Of a DNA stretch of 64,000 nt, positions 11,101 through 22,840 are shown one piece after another (positions within the stretch are counted from its first letter, which is position 1; every line of letters begins with the position of its first letter). The notes beneath the pieces are model-generated. The model was not told the DNA's origin and ran no database searches. It saw only the letters and a program-made list of their open reading frames with translations. Position numbers and translations under genes: made by a program. Source of the DNA: Mimachlamys varia (taxonomy: Eukaryota > Mollusca > Bivalvia > Pectinida > Pectinidae); contig OX392532.1 of the NCBI GenBank assembly GCA_947623455.1, forward strand, positions 52,579,058-52,643,057, in the 5' to 3' direction.

Positions 11101-11671
11101 TACCGCCACCAATACGGTCGGGCCTGCAATAACAGAATGGGTCAGAGTAACCAGGCAAGTTTAGTTCCGGAGATATATCATTCTCATTTAGCCATGTCTC
11201 AGTGAAGGATAATATAGTAAATTTGTTGAGTTCAGTATATAGTATATCAAGCTTTTGTTTGAGGCTTTGGACATTAAGATGGACAAACGAATAGTTACTA
11301 TCAGAACCAAACACGTCACTAACATTCGTAATTAAAGATGAATCGGATAAACTCAGGGATGATGGACCAGGATTTGGTTCAATGTCACCAGACAATGCTA
11401 AATGCCACTGGATCAGAATAAAATATATAGAAAAAATACCCATAATGTCTACTGAACAATAGAAAATGTGATAAGCTGACTTACATTTGCAACATTTATG
11501 ACTTGAAGAGATGCAAAGGCTAACATAGAATATAAAGAAGTATATAAGTAACAGCAATAGCCTTACACATAGCATGTCAAGAACGGTCACGTAGATTACG
11601 AAGTTTGCAGACTGTACACAGTTGTTAAAGGCACCAGTTCGCGCACGATAAAGCGATAAACTAACAGGCAT
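8162..11671 (-). CDS. CR1-like non-LTR retrotransposon ORF2 (endonuclease-reverse transcriptase)
   Basis: An uninterrupted ORF of 1,169 aa from the ATG at 11671 (an in-frame TTG lies 6 codons earlier; a later Met at 11443 is another candidate). Numbering from the TTG: residues 30-100 are strongly hydrophobic, ending in a 2A-like motif GDIEPNPGP (101-109). An APE-type endonuclease spans about 134-350 (N139, E164, YRPP 238-241, GDFN 270-273). Reverse transcriptase spans about 610-870 (D707, GVPQGSILGP, FADD 793-796). A C-terminal C-x-C...H...C knuckle follows near 1105. The element nicks chromosomal DNA and primes reverse transcription there. The endonuclease SDH motif reads RYH (338-340), losing the catalytic Asp, so activity is doubtful despite the open frame. 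Confidence 0.9.
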   Translation of the reverse strand: MPVSLSLYRARTGAFNNCVQSANFVIYVTVLDMLCVRLLLLLIYFFIFYVSLCISSSHKCCKCKSAYHIFYCSVDIMGIFSIYFILIQWHLALSGDIEPNPGPSSLSLSDSSLITNVSDVFGSDSNYSFVHLNVQSLKQKLDILYTELNKFTILSFTETWLNENDISPELNLPGYSDPFCYCRPDRIGGGISVYVKDYISAKRRQDLELPTIECVWIEIVLGSEKCLYGTFYRPPNSPVITWSHISQSIEYAFNTGISNIVLTGDFNANLLVENHSSHLRDMIILFNLSQLVESPTFYTESSSSLLDIVCASDTNIINTCLVGESFLDQPFRYHCPTYCSFNITKPMKHSFKRNVWLFDRGNYDLFRDKLNFINWNTLIDVDDINASVKNFTDTLLGIAKTCIPNKNITVRSNEPHWMSNEIQRLIRKRKRAHKRAKRALTNAHWTKFRQIRNKCVNTIKQAKAAYINNLCGSLKKPTNISVRKWWKTVYSLLPNYRKSQIPPLLHNDTVVSDDFEKASLFNDFFCAQSTVDDSNAVLPNIDYECNHTLSDIHITATDVKDAILNLDCSKAIGPDLVNPRLLKESVNIICSPLSSLFNISLTSGVFPTEWKAANVTPVHKKENQSILTNYRPISLLSIVGKLMERCIFKYVHNFLHAHSLLSPHQSGFRHGDSPVNQLLAITHGIYSALDNGKEIRMVFCDISKAFDRVWHKGLLSKLSCFGIRGSLLKWFENHLYNRKQRVVINGKFSNWSEIKAGVPQGSILGPLLFLLFINDIVKDIRAIIKLFADDTSLYVIVDSPRNSAEVLNCDLRKIHEWSVKWLVNFNPTKTETLLISKKTNTPIHPPLSMNNTLLTEVSSHKHLGLFLSENGGWTDHINYVISKVSPKLNILRKFKFTLDRTSLQTLYLTLILPIFEYGNIIWDNLTKSQADMLENLQIEAARIVTGGTKLTSRVKLYLETGWLPLEQRRKHHKIIHFHKMVHGLLPQYLQEILPQRNNSIHDHNTRVGNNFRPPSCRTSLYMRSFLPSVIRLWNSLPDALKRDPSIIKLKRHLNAPRHKVPSFFNSGSRLGQIHHARLRMECSPLKFYLFRRNLIDSPICSCNQENETNEHFLLRCRFFSDLRIRCFSILTHPLSTEILLFGDSEFTDDENLLIFLCVQDFIISSKRFQ
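11363..11389 (-). other. 2A-like ribosome-skipping motif
   Basis: Codes for GDIEPNPGP, matching the 2A consensus D-(V/I)-E-x-N-P-G-P, in which the ribosome fails to form the Gly-Pro bond and continues. It separates a hydrophobic leader of about 100 residues from the endonuclease. 2A-like motifs are known from some APE-type LINEs of marine invertebrates; activity here is inferred. Confidence 0.75.
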
Positions 11672-11749
11672 TATGTTATGCCAAAGCAAACAATGTATAA
11701 TAACGGATAATGTGCAGGAACTGATGCGTCAGCATGAGGTGAGGTCAAT

Positions 11750-14230
11750 GGCATAGTCAGTAACAGAGTAGAGTAGAGTAGTTGGAAAAAGAAAAAGGAG
11801 AAAATGAAATAAAACAGTAATACTGGATGAAAGAAAAACATCTGAGTTTGAATATGGAATCAGAGCAGACCATACAGCATTGAAGAATTCTTGACCGATA
11901 AATAATCAATGTATTACCTAATCACATAAGAAAATATATCACAATACAAGTATTTACATGTATAAGTATATCAGTAGTAAATAATGAAAAAAAACAAGGA
12001 AAGATAGTATACTTATCAGTAACTTATTGCAGGATTCAGGAAAAGTAAGCATAATCGAATATATTATAGCTCACAGTAAAACCGTCAAAACATACCATTT
12101 TCCCGAAGGATATGCTAAATAGAGCATAGCTTCTCAAAATAAACATTTGAACAAAGACGATTCTAGAGTTCATATAGGATATGGAGTGACGAGGAGTTTA
12201 ACATGGGGACATAACTGCATGATAACTATAAAGTATTAACTATGCACACATACTTGATACGTACATAACATTACACAACAAATTTTACCGTATACGCATT
12301 CAAACGTACAATTCACATGCGTTATTCCAAGTAGGATAAATGTATCATTGAATTAAAACAAATATATGTTGGATAATATTGGTCGTACAGTTTTTTATGA
12401 AATATATCTTACATATTGGATTAGATAGACCATATACTGATTGGAATTATTATCAGATCAAATCGATGATATGTTGTTGGATCAGATACTTTATAAATTA
12501 TTGCGTCAAGTAAGACCATACAAAGTTGAGTCCAAGTAGTAAGTAATGGATTCATTACCATTGAAAAGAAAAAAAAAGATGGATTGCTGGATCAAAACAA
12601 AAAACAAAAAACAAAAACAAAAAACAAAACATACAACACAAAAACAAACGCATGCATTGCTGTAGCAGATAGGTCATAAATTGTTGGGGGGGAAATGATA
12701 CTTTGGCAGGTAGACCATTGTAGGATGAAAAAGGTAACGCATTGTTGAATTAAAATGTGTAGTCCATTGATAAATTTACAATGGTTCATCATAGCAGGAT
12801 CAATTTTCCATACATTATCATATTACATAGGCCATACATTTAGATAGAAAAAATATATATTGAAATAAACAGCTCATATATGTGTAGATCGAACAATTGA
12901 GCGCTGTTGAATAAAAAAATATATCATAATATATTATGGTTTTGATCAAGTGGAGTATACATTTTCGATCAGCAGATCATATCTTACATTCCAGATCAGA
13001 TACTAGTAATTCATTTGTTTGGTCAATTAGATCAAAGATCCAATAGCTAAAACATTTTTTATATATAAAAACAAAATATAAATATAACGTTGATAATGTT
13101 GGTCGTACAATTTTGTATGAAACATATCTCACATTTTGGATTAGATAGACCATATACTGATTGCAATTATTTTCAGATCAAATCTATGATATGTTGTTTG
13201 ATCAGATACATTATACATTATTGCTTCAAAAAAGACCATACGAAGTTGAATCGAAGTAGTAAGTAATGGATTCATTACCATCGAGAAAAAATGTATTGCT
13301 GGATCCAAAAAAAGGAAAAAAAACCAGAATCGAAAACAAACAAAAACAAACATGGATCTTTACAGTGCTTTCTTAGATCAAATTAAATAGTTCATCCATT
13401 GTTTGATAAATTGATCATACAGATGTATATATTAAGAACTTTATATATCATACATACATATATCAAATTTACCATGCGTCGTTGGATCTGATGTATTATA
13501 CACTTTTGCATCAGAATATATAAGCCATTGTTGGCGTTCATAGAAAATGGTACATAGTAGGATCAAAAAGATCCTACGTTGTTGGGTCAAAGTAAATCTA
13601 CATTGCCGGATCAAGAATTTGTCATTGTTGGATCAGAATAGATCATGTATCAATAGGTAAAATAATTATTTGACTGTTTATGAACTAGCGGATCCTACAA
13701 ATACATTGCTGGATCAGGAGTCAACCAAATTTGACTTTCTGGATTAATTAAGTCAAACGTTTTTAATAAGATAAATCGTACAATCAATGTTGAAATATTT
13801 TCAACGAACGATGTTAGATTAAATAGATCATACATTTTTAGATAAAAAAAAAAAATTGTTGAGTCTAGTAAATCATGCATTGTTGAATCAAATAGATCAT
13901 ATATTAATGATTGAAGATAAATCAGACAGTGTTCAATGGAAAGCTCATACACTGTTTGATGAAATATAGTATACATTTTTGATCAATTTGATCATAGATT
14001 TTAGGTCGAATAGGCCATACATTAACTGTTTAATAACATATGTAAGCCATTGTTGGATAGAGTGGACCATATTTTGTAATTTCCAAAATTAATATATCAT
14101 GCATTGTTAAATCCAATCATACATTATATGATGGAAAAAAAAATACAATGTTATGTCAATTACAGCGTATATCATACGCTGTAAATACTAGATAGGACGT
14201 ATAGTTAAATTGTTTATTCAAACGAAACAT
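11750..14230. repeat. degenerate AT-rich satellite between LINE ORF2 and ORF1
   Basis: Diverged copies of a motif of about 25-30 bp resembling 'tgttggatcaaatagatcat' recur throughout. A longer duplication is clear: about 12362-12590 matches about 13082-13315 with a constant 720-bp offset. Short open frames here are low-complexity and not genes. It has no recognisable coding content. Confidence 0.7.
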
Positions 14231-14372
14231 AATCTACCCGGGTATTTTTGGGATGACCGGAAAAAAGTTGTGGTGGAAAGCTATCGGCAGTGACGAATGA
14301 GGGAGTGATGAGTCCGAAAATACCCCCGTTATCATTCATACGCCGGTATCATAAGACAAAGAAATATCAAAT

Positions 14373-15341
14373 TCACTGGTGAGGGTCACTTGGAACGACC
14401 ATTTCATGACCAAATGGAACTAGATCACCTTCTACCCTTATCTGGTACACTTTCAACGACTTGTCCTTGACCATAACTTTACCATTGGTGGTCCAAGTTT
14501 GTAGAAGGAGCCTGTTTTTCACTAGTTTCCTCGCTAGGTATGCCAGTTCGTTACGATACTTGGTAAGGTCTTCATTTACGGATATGTTACTGTATGTAGA
14601 GTTGTTACGGAATTCACGGCTGGACTTTAATAGTTTAAACTTAGTGTCGACGGACTTCAGCCTCATTATAATTTGGCGTGGTCTACCTTTGCCATGTTTA
14701 CCTACACGGTGCGATCGCTCGATATCATCGACAGACAGATCGATACCACATGCTGAAACAGCATCCATAACGATGCTTGTGGTGTTTTCATGCTCGCTTT
14801 CTGGAAGACCAGAAAACCTTACCAAAGATCTCCGACCGTACTGTTCGAGGTCGTCGAGTTTGAGTCGTAACTCGGTATTTTCGGCCTCCAGAGTAGCAAC
14901 ACGATTCAAAATGGGCGAAATCTGTTTGCTCACAACGGCATCAATATCAACCAACAGTAGATTTCTCACGGCACTCGCAATACGTTGGACATCGTTATCG
15001 GAGATACCCGTGTGTCCGTATCCTGGAGAAGGCTGCTGAAGATTAAAGTTTGGGAACATTGGCACCATCTGTGGACTGCCTTGAGATACGATCTGGGACA
15101 AGAGCTGTTGTGGAACCCCAGGGGGTGGGGCATTCAGGGAGTGGAGAGGCGGGTTGGAATGGCTACTAGCACTAAGGTCAGCCATCGGCGAAGATGTTAT
15201 AATATCAGAATCGTTACTATATAAAGAGTCACTAAGTGGTCTACTTTTTTTGGCCGATCTCGTTATAGTTGGAGACGGAGTTGAAGAAAGAGTTAACGAA
15301 CGATCTCGTTTATTACTGTCTGGGAACGTCCTTCCATACAT
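14373..15341 (-). CDS. LINE ORF1-type nucleic-acid-binding protein
   Basis: 322 aa from the ATG at 15341 (in-frame upstream TTG discarded). The N-terminal third is Ser/Pro-rich and disordered. A short coiled coil (VATLEAENTELRLKLDDLEQ) precedes an RRM-like domain of the kind found in LINE ORF1 proteins: RRSLVRFSGLPE, then DIERSHRVG and RQIIMRLKSVDTKFKLLKSS, ending with RLLLQTWTTNGKVMVKD. Such proteins trimerise, coat the element RNA and chaperone nucleic acid during integration. It is on the same strand as, and upstream of, the CR1-like ORF2, but 2.7 kb separates them, so membership of the same copy is likely but unproved. The frame is intact. Confidence 0.78.
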   Translation of the reverse strand: MYGRTFPDSNKRDRSLTLSSTPSPTITRSAKKSRPLSDSLYSNDSDIITSSPMADLSASSHSNPPLHSLNAPPPGVPQQLLSQIVSQGSPQMVPMFPNFNLQQPSPGYGHTGISDNDVQRIASAVRNLLLVDIDAVVSKQISPILNRVATLEAENTELRLKLDDLEQYGRRSLVRFSGLPESEHENTTSIVMDAVSACGIDLSVDDIERSHRVGKHGKGRPRQIIMRLKSVDTKFKLLKSSREFRNNSTYSNISVNEDLTKYRNELAYLARKLVKNRLLLQTWTTNGKVMVKDKSLKVYQIRVEGDLVPFGHEMVVPSDPHQ

Positions 15342-15383
15342 GTATAGATGAATATAAACGAACCGCACACAAATAAATAACAA

Positions 15384-17110
15384 ACAAACGTTCAGTGTGA
15401 ATGCACCGGTTTACACGTACACGGTGGACAGGTGTCAAACCTATATATAGAACACAGGTGAGTACAGGTATTCGTCTTTGTAATCAAGTTTCACGGTTGG
15501 CTGGTCACTATATTGTATATGAACAAATATATACATATTTCAAGCACGTATTATGAACAAGTTAATACAGTTATGTCACTCATTCCAATCACATAGTATC
15601 CACATGATAATACTTATCGCTTCCTCTTGGCCATATGGTCCTGCTGATTCCACAAACCTGGGAAATTACATATTTGCTAGGAGAGCCATACGATACGTGT
15701 GTCCCACTTGCAACCGGAAATCACGAGATCAATTACAAACTGTAATGAATACATTAATCGTGTCTCGCTCTGTTATGTGAGGTACGACAGTTAATGTAAA
15801 CTATATATTCTTTGTAATTCCAAGTTTTTTTGCAGCGAATTTTCCTGGCTTTGTTTATGGATCGATTATGACAATATTAGGTCATTTGGTACAAAAATAG
15901 CCATATTGTCTTCTCATAATATTCACATAATTTTCCATTGTATGTTTCTGGAAAATAATGAATTTTCTGTGTGATTTTATTTTTCTACATGATGTTACCA
16001 AAATGACGTCAAAATGGCGTCTCATAATTGGATTTTGTAAATAAATTATGAATTTCCTGATCATACACAACGGAAAACAGTGAAAATATTCTCTACACGT
16101 ATAAACAAAAATCATCATTTATTTTTTCTTTCTTTGTCCTTAGTAAGATACTATAGAAATGAAAGACATCATATTATTTCTATATATGATCTATTAGGTT
16201 ATGCTAAGTTAGATGTTATATCGAATGGATTAGTTGGTATGTCTGATGAAATTAGTTTAACGATACTTAAACATACTAGCTTATATATAAAAAAAAAACA
16301 CAAAAAGATTCCCAATATATAAATAGTTTATATAAGGCAGTTCTAAACAATATATTTTACTTAATTACTAAGAATGGTATGTGAGTGAGTGTGTTTCACT
16401 TTGTGTTAACGTACGAATCAGTAATTTGACATTTTATCAAATTATCTCTGTGAAGTTCTTATAAAAACGTACACAAAACGTCACGTTATGATATTTTTTT
16501 GATATTTTTTTGTCTCGTTATCCTAAGCGAAACATTCCAATTAATCCCTAAACCAGAATTTGTTTTTATTAATTCTGATATATATACGTCCTTCTTTTGT
16601 AACTGGCCTATTATTCAACTAATCACCCTGTAAGTTATTTAAACTAATGATATAATTATATATATACGTCCCTGTATCTAGCGATTTATTCAAATCGCAA
16701 GTCCCATTTTATATTAGTAAGAATTGATCGATATACGTCCCTTCATACTTAGCGAATTTTTTATTATATATATATGTTGTAAGATGTTTATTGACACTTA
16801 CATGGACTAATTGATTGACATAGGTCTCTTTGTTCACGGTCGTTATCAGTATCTGAATTCCTAGTATATTGTAGTTGCCCCAGGACACGACCAAGTATAT
16901 TGGCCCCAGTCCACAATGAAGCTGGACTCCAGATAACAGACTTGTGTTATTTCCTAATTAGTGTCACAACATCAATTGGGTTATATGAAAAAGACGAATA
17001 TATCATAAAAATATAATACAAACTGCAAAAACTTTGAAAATATATACGTAATTTCGAAAAATATACACACGTCCGTCATAGATTTTAACAAGCACGTTTG
17101 GAACAAATTG
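15384..17110. other. AT-rich DNA with scattered satellite-like motifs
   Basis: No convincing gene. From about 16570 the motif 'atatacgtcc' recurs at roughly 70-90 bp (16578, 16663, 16731), possibly very diverged outliers of the neighbouring satellite or an older one. A 75-codon frame at 15553 has no recognisable domain. Confidence 0.4.
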
Positions 17111-20100
17111 AATTAAAACGATCATTATATGCATGTGCCGTTATACTTTTAAATCAATAGAAACGATCGTTTTATACATGTCCTGTTATACTTATCAAAT
17201 GAATACAAACGATCGTTTTATAAAAGTCCCGTTATACTTATCAAATGAATAAAAACGATCGCTTTATACATGTCCCGTTTCTATTATCAAATGAATAAAA
17301 ACGATCGCTTTATACATGTCCCGTTATACTTATCAAATGAATAAAAACGATCGCTTTATACATGTCCCGTTATACTTATCAAATGAATAAAGACGATCGC
17401 TTTATACATGTCCCGTTTCTATTATCACATATATAAAAACGATCGTTTTATACATGTCCCGTTATACTTATCAAATGAATAAAAACGATCGCTTTATACA
17501 TGTCCCGTTATACTTATCAAATGAATAAAAACGATCGCTTTATACATGTCCCGTTATACTTATCAAATGAATAAAGACGATCGTTTTATACATGTCCCGT
17601 TTCTATTATCAAATGAATAAAAACGATCGCTTTATACATGTCCCGTTATACTTATCAAATGAATAAAAACGATCGCTTTATACATGTCCCGTTTCTATTA
17701 TCAAATGAATAAAAACGATCGCTTTATACATGTCCCGTTATACTTATCAAATGAATAAAAACGATCGCTTTATACATGTCCCGTTATACTTATCAAATGA
17801 ATAAAGACGATCGTTTTATACATGTCCCGTTTCTATTATCAAATGAATAAAAACGATCGCTTTATACATGTCCCGTTTCTATTATCAAATGAATAAAAAC
17901 GATCGCTTTATACATGTCCCGTTTCTATTATCAAATGAATAAAAACGATCGCTTTATACATGTCCCGTTATACTTATCAAATGAATAAAGACGATCGTTT
18001 TATACATGTCCCGTTTCTATTATCAAATGAATAAAAACGATCGCTTAATACATGTCCCGTTGTACTTATGAAATGAATAAAAACGATCGCTTTATACATG
18101 TCCCGTTATACTTATCAAATGAATACAGACGATCGTTTGATACATGTCCCGTTTCTATTATCAAATGAATAAAAACGATCGCTTTATACATGTCCCGCTA
18201 TACTTATCAAATGAATAAAAACGATTGCTTTATACATGTCCCGTTATACTTATCAAATGAATAAAGACGATCGTTTTATACATGTCCCGTTATACTTAAC
18301 AAATGAATAAAAACGATCGCTTTATACATGTCCCGTTATACTTATCAAATGAATAAAAACGATCGCTTTATACATGTCCCGTTATACTTATCAAATGAAT
18401 AAAAACGATCGCTTTATACATGTCCCGTTATACTTATCAAATGAATAAAAACGATCGCTTTATACATGTCCCGTTTCTATTATCAAATGAATAAAAACGA
18501 TCGCTTTATGCATGTCCCGTTATACTTATCAAATGAATAAAGACGATCGCTTTATACATGTCCCGTTATACTTATCAAATGAATAAAAACGATCGCTTTA
18601 TACATGTCCCGTTATACTTAACAAATGAATAAAAACGATCGCTTTATACATTTCCCGTTTCTATTATCAAATGAATAAAAACGATCGCTTTATACATGTA
18701 CCGTTATACTTATGAAATGAATAAAAACGATCGCTTTATACATGTCCCGTTATACTTATCAAATGAATACAGACGATCGTTTGATACATGTCCCGTTTCT
18801 ATTATCAAATGAATAAAAACGATCGCTTTATACATGTCCCGCTATACTTATCAAATGAATAAAAACGATCGCTTTATACATGTCCCGTTATACTTATCAA
18901 ATGAATAAAGACGATCGTTTTATACATGTCCCGTTATACTTAACAAATGAATAAAAACGATCGCTTTATACATGTCCCGTTATACTTATCAAATGAATAA
19001 AGACGATCGTTTTATACATGTCCCGTTTCTATTATCAAATGAATAAAAACGATCGCTTAATACATGTCCCGTTGTACTTATGAAATGAATAAAAACGATC
19101 GCTTTATACATGTCCCGTTATACTTATCAAATGAATACAGACGATCGTTTGATACATGTCCCGTTTCTATTATCAAATGAATAAAAACGATCGCTTTATA
19201 CATGTCCCGCTATACTTATCAAATGAATAAAAACGATTGCTTTATACATGTCCCGTTATACTTATCAAATGAATAAAGACGATCGTTTTATACATGTCCC
19301 GTTATACTTAACAAATGAATAAAAACGATCGCTTTATACATGTCCCGTTATACTTATCAAATGAATAAAAACGATCGCTTTATACATGTCCCGCTATACT
19401 TATCAAATGAATAAAAACGATCGCTTTATACATGTCCCGTTATACTTATCAAATGAATAAAAACGATCGCTTTATACATGTCCCGTTTCTATTATCAAAT
19501 GAATAAAAACGATCGCTTTATGCATGTCCCGTTATACTTATCAAATGAATAAAGACGATCGCTTTATACATGTCCCGTTATACTTATCAAATGAATAAAA
19601 ACGATCGCTTTATACATGTCCCGTTATACTTAACAAATGAATAAAAACGATCGCTTTATACATTTCCCGTTTCTATTATCAAATGAATAAAAACGATCGC
19701 TTTATACATGTACCGTTATACTTATGAAATGAATAAAAACGATCGCTTTATACATGTCCCGTTATACTTATCAAATGAATACAGACGATCGTTTGATACA
19801 TGTCCCGTTTCTATTATCAAATGAATAAAAACGATCGCTTTATACATGTCCCGCTATACTTATCAAATGAATAAAAACGATCGCTTTATACATGTCCCGT
19901 TATACTTATCAAATGAATAAAGACGATCGTTTTATACATGTCCCGTTATACTTAACAAATGAATAAAAACGATCGCTTTATACATGTCCCGTTATACTTA
20001 TCAAATGAATAAAAACGATCGCTTTATACATGTCCCGTTATACTTATCAAATGAAAAAAAACGATCGCTTTATACATGTCCCGTTATACTTATCAAATGA

Positions 20101-20530
20101 ATAAAAACGATCGCTTTATGCATGTCCCGTTATACTTATCAAATGAATAAAGACGATCGCTTTATACATGTCCCGTTATACTTATCAAATGAATAAAAAC
20201 GATCGCTTTATACATGTCCCGTTATACTTAACAAATGAATAAAAACGATCGCTTTATACATTTCCCGTTTCTATTATCAAATGAATAAAAACGATCGCTT
20301 TATACATGTACCGTTATACTTATGAAATGAATAAAAACGATCGCTTTATACATGTCCCGTTATACTTATCAAATGAATAAAAACGATCGTTTTATACATG
20401 TCCCGTTTCTATTATCAAATGAATAAAAACAATCGTTTTATACATGTCCCGTTATAGATTTACTTATCAAAGGAATTATTATATAAAACGATTATTTTAT
20501 GCATGTCACGTTATACCTATCAATTGAATT
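17111..20530. repeat. 46-bp satellite array with higher-order structure
   Basis: About 73 head-to-tail 46-bp monomers containing 'acgatcgctttatacatgtc'. There are two main variants after 'cccgtt' (atacttatc versus tctattatc) and many minor ones. Monomer ends are degenerate at both array edges. From about 17940 the variants recur at exactly 1,012 bp (22 monomers): 'cgcttaatac' at 18042 and 19054, 'tttatgcatg' at 18504 and 19516, 'catttcccg' at 18649 and 19661. The third copy is shortened by 9 monomers (598-bp spacing). Each monomer holds two 6-bp palindromes, CGATCG and ACATGT. Confidence 0.97.
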
Positions 20531-20745
20531 GAACCGAATTGGGCAAGATTTCGGTAATTTGGGGTAAGATTAGGGTAGATTTCGGTAATTTTGGGTAGAT
20601 TTGGGTAAAGTTTTAGCAGAGACGTGCGTATTTATATAAAGCCACTCTCTGGCTTAATACGTCTCTGGTTTTGGGTAGATTTGTGTGAGGCTAATTAAGT
20701 AAGGTTAAAGTAGATTTGGGTAGATTTTGGTGATGTAATGTTTAT
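20531..20745. repeat. short G/T-rich direct repeats with nested hairpin
   Basis: Variants of 'gggtagatttgggtaa' recur about eight times. Embedded at 20618-20666 is a nested inverted repeat: outer agagacg/cgtctct and inner aagcca/tggctt. Confidence 0.6.
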
Positions 20746-21151
20746 ATAACGAAATATATGTTTTTTGAAGAAGGTAATTGTGTATTGATATTTGCATTTC
20801 TATTGTTTCTTTATCTATAAACGTTGGTAATTTTCTTTGCAGGGGAGATAACCCTTACTCATGTTTGGTGAAAACGCGTCGACCATTAAAAATTTGCGTA
20901 TAATTAATTAATAATGCTATAAGTTTTCTTATGATTGTGGTATATTTGTACAATTTGGATAAAATTTTGGTAGATTTGGGTTCATTTAGGTAATTCGTCA
21001 TACCGGGGGCAAAAATGAATTGGTCGTTATCTGTTTTGCATGTTGCCCAGAAGGATATGAGGGTTGTGGCTAAGTTAAATGATTTACATTCTCTCCGTGT
21101 CTTACCTGTAGGCTATATGGTGAAAATATTGTGGAAAGTAGACAGAGAGTT

Positions 21152-21365
21152 GGGCCGTTTTCGTTTAAGCGGTTGAACCGGTCGGACCACAGTTGTTCGT
21201 TTATATTATAAGGTCGGACCTGGTAATCTTATGCTGCTTTCAGGCGAGCCTTGAGGAAGCCTTGCAGGGCCTGTATAAACATTTGCAGGTCCGCCAGGAT
21301 TTCCACCCGAAAACGTTACATTTATAGGCGGACAAACCGGTTCTTCCGCATAAACGAAAGCGGCC
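21152..21365. mobile_element. MITE-like element, copy 1 (214 bp)
   Basis: Ends are imperfect inverted repeats of about 30 bp starting GGGCCGTTTTCGTTTAAGCG and ending with the near-complement before CGGCC. It has no coding capacity. A second, about 95% similar copy is at 33688-33897. I could not define the target-site duplication or the parent transposon family. Confidence 0.78.
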
Positions 21366-22762
21366 TTGATCTGTTGCTTATATTACGATATACGTTAGGG
21401 TTGATCAGAAAACCGGAAGTTTACAACAGTCGGTATATACGTACGACGATTTACATGATCCAGATGATAGGGCAAAAATTTATAGGATCGGACAGGATTG
21501 GGGTCGGGTTGGTCTGTATATACCATAATTTGATATAAATATTACATTAAGTGATATTTTAACTTCAGCAAATTGTTTAACTGGTTTTGATTTGCAGGGT
21601 CGCAACATTTTCTGATAGATTTTCTTGATTCTGAACAGCTCTGGTCAATTCCGTTATTTATAAGGTCATTTAATTTACTTTTCAGGTCTTCACTCATACC
21701 TGTAGGAGACAAGCGTCTTGTTGAGAGAGAAGAGCAATCCTGTCAAATCCTGTAAATAGTCGTCCGTAAATAGTCGTACCATCTTTTTTATAAACTTCCG
21801 GTTGTCTGTAAACATTTGCACATGTACAGCTCTGCTTTCTACAAGTTTTTCACAGTACAAGCTACAGGTACAAGACACGTACACAAGCCACGGAGAGAAT
21901 GTAGATCATTTATCTTAGCCATAGCCTTCATACCACTCTTGTTTTTGCCCTTGGCCCACAATCACAGTACATCAGTGCCCTATTTACCTGGACCAGGGAC
22001 GTATATGTGGAAGTCTGGTATAGATTGATGTGCGTATGTGTGTGGATAGGCCTGTCGACTGGTGTAAGGTGTATGAGAGAACTATGCAAGTGTCACTCGG
22101 TTGTTGTATCTACTGTGTGTGTGTACGATGTGAGAATGGTATGGTAGTATATGTATATGTAAATACCTTTATTGTTTACGGTCGCTGGGAAGTCTGTAGT
22201 CCGCCATGTTGTATGTACGCGAATGTTTCCGTCGAGTGTTAGTTGTCGTGTGATTGGCTGGGTGTATCTGAGTTTGTGTGTTGTTGGTTCGGCGCCACTG
22301 ATTGGCCCGTTGTAGGTATTTATATCGGGTGCACGTGTGTTTCGGGAGTCCGTCGTTAGCTGTACATGTCAACGTGTTGTCTGGGTGGGGGCTGTAAGGT
22401 ACGTGTCTGTGTATTATATTATATAACGTTATTCGTGAACCACCGAAAGCCCAAGCCAGAACCTGGGTCAGGTGTGCAATGGGCAATACGCCTTTACATA
22501 TATGTGAGACTCACATATACGTCCCTGCCTGGACATTTACAATTGTATACCTTAGGTTAAGCACATTATTCATTACAATTCTAATTTTCCAAAGGTAGGT
22601 TTCCATTCCTGTATGGTAGCAGATGAAGTTCATGTTAATTTTAGTAATTTTGAATAAATAAATAAGGCTTTGTCTCTGTAATGTATTTTTATACAGGAAA
22701 AAATATGTCAGTATTTTAATTTAGCAACAAATTAAAGTTTAACAGGAGGGGAAAATGCACTT
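21366..22762. other. no recognisable gene
   Basis: Mixed composition, slightly GC-richer with CpGs and promoter-like sequence between about 22170 and 22500. Overlapping open frames of 60-105 codons on both strands have no recognisable domain. A 5' splice-donor-like 'aaggtacgtg' lies near 22400. It could be a 5' exon of an unseen gene, but nothing decides it. Confidence 0.3.
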
Positions 22763-22840
22763 CCAGACTGGGGTTCGAACCCGGGACCTTCCGAACTCTA
22801 GACGGACACTCAAGCTCAACCAACTGAGCTATCTGGTCGC
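22763..22840 (-). mobile_element. tRNA-like sequence (SINE head or tRNA pseudogene)
   Basis: The minus strand carries a good A box (tagctcagttgg) and B box (ggttcgaaccc) at tRNA spacing, but the acceptor stem pairs at only about 5 of 7 positions and the anticodon arm is irregular. Probably a tRNA-derived repeat, not a working tRNA. Confidence 0.6.

Noticed and set aside
8162..15341. Treating ORF1 and ORF2 as one certain LINE copy
   Set aside because: Spacing of 2.7 kb with satellite between is abnormal, so they are annotated separately.
15553..15780. 75-codon ORF after the LINE ORF1 region
   Set aside because: No domain and no flanking signals; length expected by chance.
17111..20530. CRISPR-like array
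   Set aside because: Repeats are contiguous with no unique spacers and the genome is clearly eukaryotic.
22763..22840. Functional tRNA gene
   Set aside because: A and B boxes are good, but the acceptor stem is mismatched and the anticodon arm irregular; more like a SINE head.
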